This document shows, piece by piece, positions 1 to 5,573 of a stretch of DNA of 5,573 nucleotides. Where the stretch lies: the NCBI GenBank assembly GCA_964405075.1, contig CAYOMP010000177.1:1-5573 (forward strand). The letters run 5' to 3'. Within the stretch, counting starts at the first letter, position 1. Each line of letters opens with the position of its first letter. The stretch is from CAYOMP01 sp964405075 (GTDB lineage: Bacteria > Bacillota > Clostridia > Lachnospirales > Lachnospiraceae). The notes under the pieces were generated by a model, which saw only the letters and a list, made by a program, of their open reading frames with translations, was not told the origin of the DNA and ran no database searches. Both the position numbers and the translations under genes were made by a program.

Positions 1-12
1 TTCACAACCGCG

Positions 13-44
13 CTGCAAATATTTGTTAAAATACATTTTTGCAG
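13..44 (+). terminator. Possible plus-strand terminator of a convergent gene
   Basis: A 7-bp inverted repeat (CTGCAAA at 13-19, TTTGCAG at 38-44) encloses an 18-base loop. On the plus strand it is followed by TTCTTTTTATT, a loose T-tract. On the minus strand no T-run follows it. It would suit the end of a plus-strand gene converging on the GGDEF-EAL gene from beyond the left edge. The stem is short, the loop is long and no upstream coding sequence is visible, so this is weak. Confidence 0.25.
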
Positions 45-65
45 TTCTTTTTATTCCAAAACAAA

Positions 66-103
66 AGCCATAAATCCTCGTTCATCCACAAAGATTTATG
101 ACT
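66..103 (-). terminator. Intrinsic terminator of the GGDEF-EAL gene
   Basis: On the minus strand the RNA AGUCAUAAAUC pairs with GAUUUAUGGCU, 11 bp including one U-G wobble. Five further inner pairs (UUUGU with ACGAG, two of them wobbles) leave a 6-nt loop, GGAUGA. A U-rich stretch, UUUUGUUUUGG, follows directly. The hairpin begins 16 nt after the stop codon. The wobble pairs form only in minus-strand RNA, which with the U-tract fixes the direction. Confidence 0.8.
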
Positions 104-119
104 ATTTAAATTTCAACTA

Positions 120-1673
120 TTATGCACAATTATCGACTATTCCTTCTGCATCATGTTTGCTCATCGGTTTACCTGTGTAATAACCTTGAATATTATCACA
201 TTTCATATATTTTAAGAAATCATACTGTTCCTTTGTTTCCACACCTTCAGCAATTGTTTCCATATTAAGCTTATGCACTAATTCAATTAATGCATCAGCA
301 ATTTCTGCCTGTCGATTATTTTCTGTGATATTACTTATAAAAGACTTGTCTATCTTTAATGTATCCATTGGCAAATCTTTCAAATATGTAAGAGAAGAAT
401 AACCTGTTCCAAAATCATCAAGAGAAAGTCTGATTCCTAATGCCTTTAGTTCCTTTAATATTCCAAGAACTCTGTCAATATCATTAATAAAAACACTTTC
501 TGTTATCTCTAACTCTAACTCAGCAGGATTCATATTGTTTTCTAGAAGGACATCTCTTACCATATCAACAAACCCTTCCTTGGTAAGCTGTACCGCTGAA
601 ACATTTACTGAAATCAGACCTGTATGATTATACAAATCCTTCCACATTTTCCATGTGCTACATACCTCTTTTAATACCCACTGCCCTATTTCAACAATGT
701 ATCCTGTTTCCTCTGCAATAGGTATAAACTTTTCAGGACTAATCCATCCTAATTCGCTGTCATTCCAACGAATTAATGCCTCAAAACCTCTAAATTTCTT
801 TGTTCTGAATTCATACTGTGGCTGATAATACATCTCAAACTCTTCGTTAACTATTGCTTTAATTATTCTTTGTTCAAGATCCATCCTCTGCCCAAGCTGT
901 TCACCCATTTCATTCTTAAACATTACAGACTGATTCTTTCCATTACCTTTTGCATGTGCAATAGCAATATCAGCATACTGTAATAATGTTTTTGCATCAT
1001 CCGCCTGTGATGGACAAACCGAATATCCTACACTGGCAGTTATATGTATTGGTTTTTCTTCCGAATTAATCGATTCTAATAAACAATCTTTAATTTCATT
1101 AGCAAATACTTCTATTTGCTGTATATCTGAGACATTCTCGATGGTAATAACAAATTCATCACCAGATAATCTAAATACTTCTTTTTCACCTTCTATTGCC
1201 ATTAATCTGGTTGCTATTGTTTTTACAACCATATCGCCAACCTGATGTCCCATTATATCGTTAATCTTTTTTAAATTATCAATTCCAACTATTAATACAC
1301 CTAGCTGAGTATTGTTTCTTTTTGCAGAATCTATCTTTTCATCCATTTTGACATAATAACTGTTTTTATTAAATATACCAGTTAAAGAATCATAAAATGC
1401 CATTTTTTCCAACTGTTTAGCAGAATTTTCCCTCAAAATTCCTTGAATTATTACAATTAAAGTGATGCATACAGATACTATAATTGCCATAACAACTGAA
1501 ATACCTATTGCATACTTGTCTCTTATATTGCCAGGATTAATTACCATTACAATATTATAAATCGCCAGAACCGAAATCGTAACTAATACTATAACTCTAA
1601 TCCAAAAACTGTGTTGTTCATATTCAGAAATTATGTTTGAATTACTTCTTCTTTCCTTAATATGTTTCCTCAT
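120..1673 (-). CDS. Membrane-anchored GGDEF-EAL protein, likely c-di-GMP phosphodiesterase
   Basis: This is a complete 517-residue protein. Its EAL domain is predicted to hydrolyse cyclic di-GMP to pGpG at the inner face of the membrane. A basic N-terminus precedes two hydrophobic segments (about 24-45 and 54-78) joined by a short loop. Then come a GGDEF domain (about 88-250) and an EAL domain (about 262-512). The EAL catalytic set is complete: E298 in EALIRW, N357 in SVNVS, E389 in LEITES, D419-D420 in DDFGTGYSS, K440 in LKID, E476 in AEGVET and Q496 in QGYY. The GGDEF half is degenerate. Its signature is SGDEF (170-174), G130 stands where a metal-binding Asp is expected, and the RxxD inhibitory site is replaced by EGEK. 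The guanine-contacting N138 and D147 remain, so it may bind GTP without cyclising it. No PAS, GAF or other sensor domain is present. The start is supported by AGAGG seven bases upstream. Terminators on both sides suggest a single-gene transcript. Domain assignment is firm; net phosphodiesterase activity is inferred. Confidence 0.95.
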   Translation of the reverse strand: MRKHIKERRSNSNIISEYEQHSFWIRVIVLVTISVLAIYNIVMVINPGNIRDKYAIGISVVMAIIVSVCITLIVIIQGILRENSAKQLEKMAFYDSLTGIFNKNSYYVKMDEKIDSAKRNNTQLGVLIVGIDNLKKINDIMGHQVGDMVVKTIATRLMAIEGEKEVFRLSGDEFVITIENVSDIQQIEVFANEIKDCLLESINSEEKPIHITASVGYSVCPSQADDAKTLLQYADIAIAHAKGNGKNQSVMFKNEMGEQLGQRMDLEQRIIKAIVNEEFEMYYQPQYEFRTKKFRGFEALIRWNDSELGWISPEKFIPIAEETGYIVEIGQWVLKEVCSTWKMWKDLYNHTGLISVNVSAVQLTKEGFVDMVRDVLLENNMNPAELELEITESVFINDIDRVLGILKELKALGIRLSLDDFGTGYSSLTYLKDLPMDTLKIDKSFISNITENNRQAEIADALIELVHKLNMETIAEGVETKEQYDFLKYMKCDNIQGYYTGKPMSKHDAEGIVDNCA

Positions 1674-1787
1674 ATTTTGTCCTCTAATAAGAAAAATTTT
1701 AACATTTCTCTATATTCGTACTTCTAATATATTTTTCATTCAACCAACTAATCTGTCATTCTCTATACTAAAGTGCTATTCATAAAA
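1674..1787 (-). other. Upstream region of the GGDEF-EAL gene, no convincing promoter
   Basis: These 114 bases run from the end of the glgP terminator to the GGDEF-EAL start codon. Minus-strand -10-like strings are present (TATATT, TATAGA), but none has a good -35 element at 16-18 bp. A near-repeat occurs twice on the plus strand: CATTTCTCTATATT at 1703-1716 and CATTCTCTATACT at 1757-1769. I see no riboswitch-like fold or operator. Because the glgP terminator lies upstream, a promoter is expected here, but I cannot place it. Confidence 0.4.
1681..1685 (-). promoter_or_regulatory. Ribosome binding site of the GGDEF-EAL gene
   Basis: Minus-strand AGAGG lies 7 bases before the ATG at 1671-1673. 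It supports that ATG over the internal Met codons, which would cut into or remove the first membrane segment. Confidence 0.75.
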
Positions 1788-1817
1788 ATAGACTATATCA
1801 TTAAAGATATAGTCTAT
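1788..1817 (-). terminator. Intrinsic terminator of glgP
   Basis: A perfect 12-bp inverted repeat, ATAGACTATATC and GATATAGTCTAT, encloses a 6-base loop. On the minus strand it is followed by TTTTATG, a short T-run directly after the stem. On the plus strand the following bases are CTGTC, so it acts on glgP. It lies 77 bases beyond the glgP stop. The short U-tract may allow some read-through into the GGDEF-EAL gene. Confidence 0.75.
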
Positions 1818-1894
1818 CTGTCTTACATAATATCATTTTTTCAAAATTTTGTAAACTTATTTTTAATATTTCTTTAATACTTTTAATACTTTCT

Positions 1895-4360
1895 TCATTT
1901 TTCGACATTTTTTACCACTACTTTATCCAAATGCCATATTTCATCCACATATTGCTGAATAGTTCTATCTGAAGTAAACTTACCACTACATGCCATATTA
2001 AGAATAGCACTTCTTGCCCATCCTTCTTCATCTCTATAGGCTTTTTCAACTTTTTCCTGTGCTTCTGCATAAGATCTGAAATCCTTTAATATGAAGTATA
2101 CATCAGCTCGACCATACTTATCTGTAAGCAATGAATCATAAATCTCCCTGAATAATTCTGGATCATTATGAGAGTATTGTCCATTAATCAACTGCATAAG
2201 TACAGTTCTGATTTCCTGATCATTATTAAAGATATCCATTGGATTATACCCGCCATTTTGCTCATAATTAATTACTTCATCTGAACTCATACCGAATATA
2301 AATGCATTTTCAGGACCTACTTCTTCAACTATTTCTACATTAGCCCCATCCATAGTTCCAAGAGTTAATGCACCATTTAGCATAAACTTCATATTACTAG
2401 TTCCAGATGCTTCTTTACTGGCTGTTGATATCTGTTCGCTAACATCTGCTGCCGCAAATATCCATTCTGCAATAGATACACGATAATCTTCAATAAATAC
2501 AACTTTTATCTTATTATTGATAGATTTATCATTGTTTATCACATCTGCCACTGCATTAATCAGTTTAATTGTAAGCTTAGCTCTTCGATATCCTGCTGCT
2601 GCCTTTGCTCCAAAAATGAATGTTCTTGGATAAAAATCCATTCCCGGATTTTCTTTAATTTTGTTATATAAATACATAACATGCAAAATATTAAGTAACT
2701 GCCTCTTATATTCATGAAGTCGTTTTACCTGAACGTCAAATATTGAGCGTGGGTCAACTTCAACACCATTATGTTGTAGAATATATTTAGCAAGGCGTTC
2801 TTTATTTTGGTATTTAATGTTCATAAATTCCTGTCTTGCCTTTTTATCATCAGCATACACTGCCATTTTGTGAATCTGTGGCAAGTCTGTAATCCATTCC
2901 TTACCAATGTGTGCAGTAACCCAATCAGCTAATTGATAATTTCCATGTGCCAAGAAACGTCTCTGTGTAATTCCATTTGTCTTATTATTGAATTTATTTG
3001 GCATCATCTCATAGAAATCTTTTAATTCCTGATTTTTAAGAATATCTGTATGAAGCTTAGCTACACCATTTACAGAATATCCCGCTGCAATTGCTAAATG
3101 TGCCATTTTTACCTGACCATCATAGATAATAGCCATTTTTCTAATCTTTTCCTGATTACCCGGATATTTTTCCTGAATCTGTAACACAAATCTTCTGTTT
3201 ATTTCTTCCACTATCTGATAAATTCTTGGTAATAATCTTGAGAATAATTCTATTGGCCATTTTTCCAATGCTTCTGACATAATGGTATGATTAGTATATG
3301 CACAGGTTTTAGTAGTTACCTCCCATGCCTCATCCCATGATAATCCTTCATCATCCATTAATATTCTCATAAGTTCTGCTACAGCAACTGTTGGATGAGT
3401 ATCATTTAATTGAAAAGTTGCCTTTTCATAAAACTTTCTAATATCAGAATGTGTATTTTTGTATTTCTTAATAGCTGATTGTACACTGGCTGATATGAAG
3501 AAATATTGCTGTTTTAATCTTAATTCTTTACCTGCATAATGATTATCATTTGGATACAGTACTTCACAAATATTCCTAGCTAGATTTTCCTGTTCAACAG
3601 CCTTTTTATAATCACCCTTGTCAAAAGAATCCAATTGGAACACATCTACCGGTTCTGCATCCCAAATTCTTAATGTATTTACCATATTATTTCCATAACC
3701 AACTATAGGAATATCATATGGTACAGCCTTTACCGCCTGATAATTTTCATGGATAAATTTTATTTTACCATTTCCCTGGTCTTCCATTCTAATATATCCG
3801 CCAAATTTGACTATCTTAGAATATTCAGGACGTTTTAATTCAAATGGGTTACCATCCTTCAACCAATTGTCCGGTATTTCTACCTGGTAGCCATCTTCAA
3901 TTTTTTGTTTAAACATACCATAGTGATATCTAATACCACAGCCATATGCCGGGTAGCCTAATGTTGCCAGTGAGTCTAAGAAACATGCTGCTAATCTTCC
4001 AAGTCCACCATTTCCCAATGCAGCATCTGGTTCAACATCCTCGACTGCATTAATATCTATTCCTAATTCATCTAACGCCTCTTTAACTTCTGTATACGCA
4101 CGCAAATTCACAAGGTTATTACCTAATGCTCGCCCCATTAAGAATTCCATTGACATATAATATACAAACTTTGGGTCATCCTCTTCAAATTGTTTCTGAG
4201 TGGCTAACCAATTATCAATAATAACATCTTTTACTGCATAAGATACTGCCTGAAATTGCTGTAAAGGCGTTGCTTCATCAATAGTTTTTCGAAATAAACT
4301 TTTCACATTATCTTTAATAGCCTTTTTGAAGTTCTCTTTTTCAAATTGTTCATTGTACAT
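1895..4360 (-). CDS. glgP: Glycogen/maltodextrin phosphorylase, PLP-dependent
   Basis: This cytosolic enzyme of glycosyltransferase family 35 removes glucose units from alpha-1,4-glucan with phosphate, giving glucose-1-phosphate. The 821-residue protein is the full length usual for bacterial GlgP/MalP (about 800-840). Visible family blocks are MSMEFLMGRALGNN (69-82), ALGNGGLGRLAACFLDS (114-130), FQLNDTHPTVAVAEL (316-330), AYTNHTIMSEALEKWP (354-369) and VQVKRLHEYKRQLLN (543-557). The PLP signature EASGTSNMKFMLN (650-662) places the cofactor lysine at K658. By alignment to the muscle enzyme, H358 corresponds to His377, K546-R547 to Lys568-Arg569, and K552 to Lys574, so the active site looks intact. 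The phosphorylated N-terminal serine segment of animal enzymes is not apparent. The start is fixed by a strong ribosome site and the stop is TGA. The gene stands alone between two terminators, without other glycogen genes in view. Preference for glycogen or maltodextrin cannot be decided from sequence alone. Confidence 0.97.
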   Translation of the reverse strand: MYNEQFEKENFKKAIKDNVKSLFRKTIDEATPLQQFQAVSYAVKDVIIDNWLATQKQFEEDDPKFVYYMSMEFLMGRALGNNLVNLRAYTEVKEALDELGIDINAVEDVEPDAALGNGGLGRLAACFLDSLATLGYPAYGCGIRYHYGMFKQKIEDGYQVEIPDNWLKDGNPFELKRPEYSKIVKFGGYIRMEDQGNGKIKFIHENYQAVKAVPYDIPIVGYGNNMVNTLRIWDAEPVDVFQLDSFDKGDYKKAVEQENLARNICEVLYPNDNHYAGKELRLKQQYFFISASVQSAIKKYKNTHSDIRKFYEKATFQLNDTHPTVAVAELMRILMDDEGLSWDEAWEVTTKTCAYTNHTIMSEALEKWPIELFSRLLPRIYQIVEEINRRFVLQIQEKYPGNQEKIRKMAIIYDGQVKMAHLAIAAGYSVNGVAKLHTDILKNQELKDFYEMMPNKFNNKTNGITQRRFLAHGNYQLADWVTAHIGKEWITDLPQIHKMAVYADDKKARQEFMNIKYQNKERLAKYILQHNGVEVDPRSIFDVQVKRLHEYKRQLLNILHVMYLYNKIKENPGMDFYPRTFIFGAKAAAGYRRAKLTIKLINAVADVINNDKSINNKIKVVFIEDYRVSIAEWIFAAADVSEQISTASKEASGTSNMKFMLNGALTLGTMDGANVEIVEEVGPENAFIFGMSSDEVINYEQNGGYNPMDIFNNDQEIRTVLMQLINGQYSHNDPELFREIYDSLLTDKYGRADVYFILKDFRSYAEAQEKVEKAYRDEEGWARSAILNMACSGKFTSDRTIQQYVDEIWHLDKVVVKNVEK

Positions 4361-4367
4361 AATATCT

Positions 4368-4373
4368 CCTCCT
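4368..4373 (-). promoter_or_regulatory. Ribosome binding site of glgP
   Basis: Minus-strand AGGAGG, inside GAGGAGGAG, sits 7 bases before the ATG at 4358-4360. It is a near-perfect Shine-Dalgarno with good spacing and settles the start of glgP. I find no complementary CCUCC-like stretch in the leader that could hide it. Confidence 0.85.
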
Positions 4374-4431
4374 CTTATAACTATTTCTACACCTTAACCC
4401 TACAACTATATGACTAAATAATGGCAAATTG

Positions 4432-4526
4432 CTTTATGATTTAATTCGTGATTGTACTCACGTCAAATTAGCAAGTTACTTCATCCCATAACTAAAGTCA
4501 CGCAAGTTCTACGTCAAATCATAAAA
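4432..4526 (-). promoter_or_regulatory. Possible structured leader element upstream of glgP
   Basis: Minus-strand RNA from this interval can fold as a three-way junction. The closing stem pairs 4514-4526 with 4432-4444: 13 bp, including 10 uninterrupted Watson-Crick pairs and two G-U wobbles. Inside it, ACUUUA and UGAAGU (4493-4498 with 4478-4483) form a 6-bp hairpin with a 9-nt loop. CGUGA and UCACG (4458-4462 with 4447-4451) form a 5-bp hairpin with a 6-nt loop. The wobbles favour a minus-strand RNA. It lies about 70 nt before the glgP start. No terminator or Shine-Dalgarno-masking stem follows, so no switching mechanism is visible. It matches no riboswitch consensus I know. In AT-rich DNA such a fold could be chance. 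Confidence 0.3.
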
Positions 4527-4566
4527 ATATTCCAATTTTACAAACTATTAATACAATTAACCACTT

Positions 4567-4602
4567 ATCTTATAGTATAGCCTACTTTTATCCAAAAAAT
4601 AT
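4567..4602 (-). promoter_or_regulatory. Candidate glgP promoter
   Basis: Just beyond the U-tract of the ileS terminator the minus strand offers two overlapping sigma-A-like choices. One is TTGGAT (4590-4595), 17 bases, then TAAGAT (4567-4572). The other is the better -10 TATACT (4574-4579) with only a poor AT-rich -35 (ATATTT, 4597-4602). Either would give a leader of roughly 200 nt before glgP. I saw no CcpA-type catabolite operator here. Confidence 0.35.
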
Positions 4603-4635
4603 TTAATAAAAATAAAAAAAGTTTAAAGAAAAAAT

Positions 4636-4680
4636 AAAGAGATATTCTGGAATTATCTAATTATTCCAAAATATCTCTTT
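4636..4680 (-). terminator. Intrinsic terminator of ileS
   Basis: AAAGAGATATT (4636-4646) and AATATCTCTTT (4670-4680) pair over 11 bp, and TGGAAT (4648-4653) pairs with ATTCCA (4663-4668). The intervening C/A on the plus strand becomes a G-U wobble in minus-strand RNA, giving an unbroken 18-bp stem with a 9-nt loop. A long U-rich tract, AUUUUUUCUUUAAACUUUUUUU, follows. The hairpin starts 12 bases after the ileS stop codon. It separates ileS from glgP transcriptionally. Confidence 0.92.
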
Positions 4681-4692
4681 AACAATGTCATA

Positions 4693-5573
4693 TTATTTCT
4701 TTTCTACACCAATTTCAACTGTTTCACCATTAATATTCCATTCTTTAGTGAATCCTGCTGTTTTACCGGCTACAATATCCACTGCTAATACTTCATTCTT
4801 AATCTTTTCATCATAATCAGCGAAGATTTTAGCAATTTTTTCATTCTTATCATGGTAAATTACAATGTTATCCATTACTTCGAAGTCTGCTTCTTTTCTC
4901 ATTGTCTGGATTTTACTAATGATTTCTCTTACGAAACCTTCTTCAATAAGCTCTGGAGTAAGATTTGTATCTAATACTACAGTTACTGTATTATCACCTT
5001 CTGATACATATCCTTCCATCTGAGCCATTTCAATAAGTAAATCTTCTTTAGTTAAGACTGCTTCTTCTCCGTTAATGTTAAGCTTCAATTCTCCTGATTC
5101 ATTTAATGTATCCATAGCTGCATTTCCATCAAGATTAGCTAATGCTTCCTTGATTCCACCAAGAATCTTTCCATATTTAGGTCCAACTGTTCTAAGCTGT
5201 GGTTTAAATGAATATGAAGTAAATGCTCTAACATCATCTGTAAATTCAACAGTTTTTACATTTAATTCATCTACAATAATCTCTTTGTAGAATTCTGATA
5301 ATTCATTTTCAGCTTTTACAAACATCTTTCCGATAGGCTGACGGTTCTTAATGTTTGCAGCATTTCTACAAGCACGTCCCATAACAACAATCTTAAGAAC
5401 TTCATCCATATTCTTTTCTAATTCACTGTCAATGAATGCTTCTTCAACTGTTGGGAAGTCACATAAATGAATACTCTCTTCCGCATTCTTATCAATACTT
5501 CTTACTAAGTTCTGGTAAATGTCTTCTGTCATAAATGGAATCATCGGTGCAGCCGCCTTGGAAATCGTAACTA
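4693..5573 (-). CDS. ileS: Isoleucyl-tRNA synthetase, C-terminal part (5' end outside window)
   Basis: The frame runs to the right edge, where VTISKAAAP precedes the first internal Met (5544), so this is the last 292 residues of a longer protein. The class I synthetase charges tRNA-Ile with isoleucine and edits misactivated valine. The catalytic HIGH and KMSKS motifs and the editing domain lie outside the window. The visible part contains the end of the anticodon-binding domain (AAAPMIPFMTEDIYQNLV, 6-23; GRACRNAANIKNRQP, 65-79) and the C-terminal region (KPQLRTVGPKYGK, 123-135; TPELIEEGFVREII, 205-218). Only two cysteines occur and there is no C-terminal four-cysteine zinc site. This fits the eukaryote-like type 2 IleRS better than the E. 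coli type 1 enzyme. The fragment ends in TAA and has its own terminator. The family call is firm. The type 2 call is an inference from the C-terminus only. Confidence 0.93.
   Translation of the reverse strand, partial: VTISKAAAPMIPFMTEDIYQNLVRSIDKNAEESIHLCDFPTVEEAFIDSELEKNMDEVLKIVVMGRACRNAANIKNRQPIGKMFVKAENELSEFYKEIIVDELNVKTVEFTDDVRAFTSYSFKPQLRTVGPKYGKILGGIKEALANLDGNAAMDTLNESGELKLNINGEEAVLTKEDLLIEMAQMEGYVSEGDNTVTVVLDTNLTPELIEEGFVREIISKIQTMRKEADFEVMDNIVIYHDKNEKIAKIFADYDEKIKNEVLAVDIVAGKTAGFTKEWNINGETVEIGVEKK

Larger units (their letters stand above)
4361..4635 (-). other. ileS-glgP intergenic region
   Basis: This non-coding stretch separates the ileS terminator from glgP. From right to left it holds the terminator U-tract (about 4598-4635), the candidate promoter, the repeat-rich possibly folded leader segment, a featureless stretch (about 4375-4431) and the ribosome binding site. 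Minus-strand ATGs in the leader open frames of only two codons before a stop (ATG ATT TGA and ATG GGA TGA). I found no leader peptide, tRNA or mobile element. Confidence 0.6.

Noticed and set aside
2..73. Plus-strand open frame of 23 codons ending in TAA at the left edge, possibly the tail of a convergent gene
   Set aside because: Too short to recognise, no family motif, and it would contain the candidate hairpin at 13-44 and overlap the GGDEF-EAL terminator. Nothing supports it as coding.
1842..1851. Perfect palindrome CAAAATTTTG in the glgP trailer
   Set aside because: Ten AT-rich bases with no loop, in a very AT-rich stretch and inside a transcribed trailer. It is expected by chance.
4361..4635. 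A c-di-GMP riboswitch upstream of glgP, suggested by the nearby c-di-GMP enzyme
   Set aside because: The conserved GEMM-I core, its tetraloop and receptor helices, and the class II core could not be found on the minus strand.
4361..4635. A CcpA catabolite-response operator controlling glgP
   Set aside because: No sequence close to the TGWNANCGNTNWCA dyad was found.
5075..5290. A 71-codon plus-strand open reading frame
   Set aside because: It lies wholly antisense inside the well-supported ileS coding region, resembles no protein family I recognise, and is explained by the reverse-strand codons.
5542..5544. ATG in the ileS frame that could be read as a gene start
   Set aside because: The frame stays open to the window edge and the preceding codons (VTISKAAAP) continue the IleRS anticodon-binding domain, so this Met is internal and the gene is simply cut by the window.
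1..5573. CRISPR arrays, insertion sequences, tRNA or rRNA genes, toxin-antitoxin or defence genes
   Set aside because: No regularly spaced repeats, transposase motifs, terminal inverted repeats, tRNA-like cloverleaf or additional coding frames were seen. The window is ordinary chromosomal gene content.

Overview
The window is AT-rich and carries three genes, all on the minus strand. In transcription order from the right edge they are the 3' end of an isoleucyl-tRNA synthetase gene (ileS), a complete glycogen/maltodextrin phosphorylase gene (glgP), and a complete membrane-anchored GGDEF-EAL protein gene involved in cyclic di-GMP turnover. Strong AGGAGG-type ribosome binding sites, low GC, hairpin plus U-tract terminators and the character of the proteins point to a low-GC Firmicute. 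I infer class Clostridia, probably Lachnospiraceae, but this is a judgement from protein character and not a database match.

Layout. The ileS tail (4693-5573, running off the right edge) ends in a strong 18-bp intrinsic terminator (4636-4680). A leader of roughly 200 nt follows, with a possible promoter near 4567-4602 and a possible folded element at 4432-4526. glgP (1895-4360) starts behind a near-ideal Shine-Dalgarno. Its 77-nt 3' trailer leads to a terminator at 1788-1817. The GGDEF-EAL gene (120-1673) has its own ribosome binding site and a terminator at 66-103. Each gene therefore appears to end its own transcript, so glgP and the GGDEF-EAL gene are probably monocistronic neighbours and not an operon. 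At the extreme left, a weak hairpin on the plus strand (13-44) may end a convergent gene lying outside the window.

Function. IleRS is housekeeping translation. GlgP releases glucose-1-phosphate from storage glucan and keeps all the active-site residues I could check. The GGDEF-EAL protein has a complete EAL phosphodiesterase active site. Its GGDEF half has lost a metal-binding Asp, reads SGDEF and has no RxxD inhibitory site, so it is more likely a c-di-GMP phosphodiesterase with a GTP-binding regulatory domain than a cyclase. The sequence shows no direct functional link between the three genes.

Nothing here is clearly a new biological system. The two places most worth a second look are the repeat-rich, possibly structured leader of glgP and the unusual residues of the GGDEF domain.
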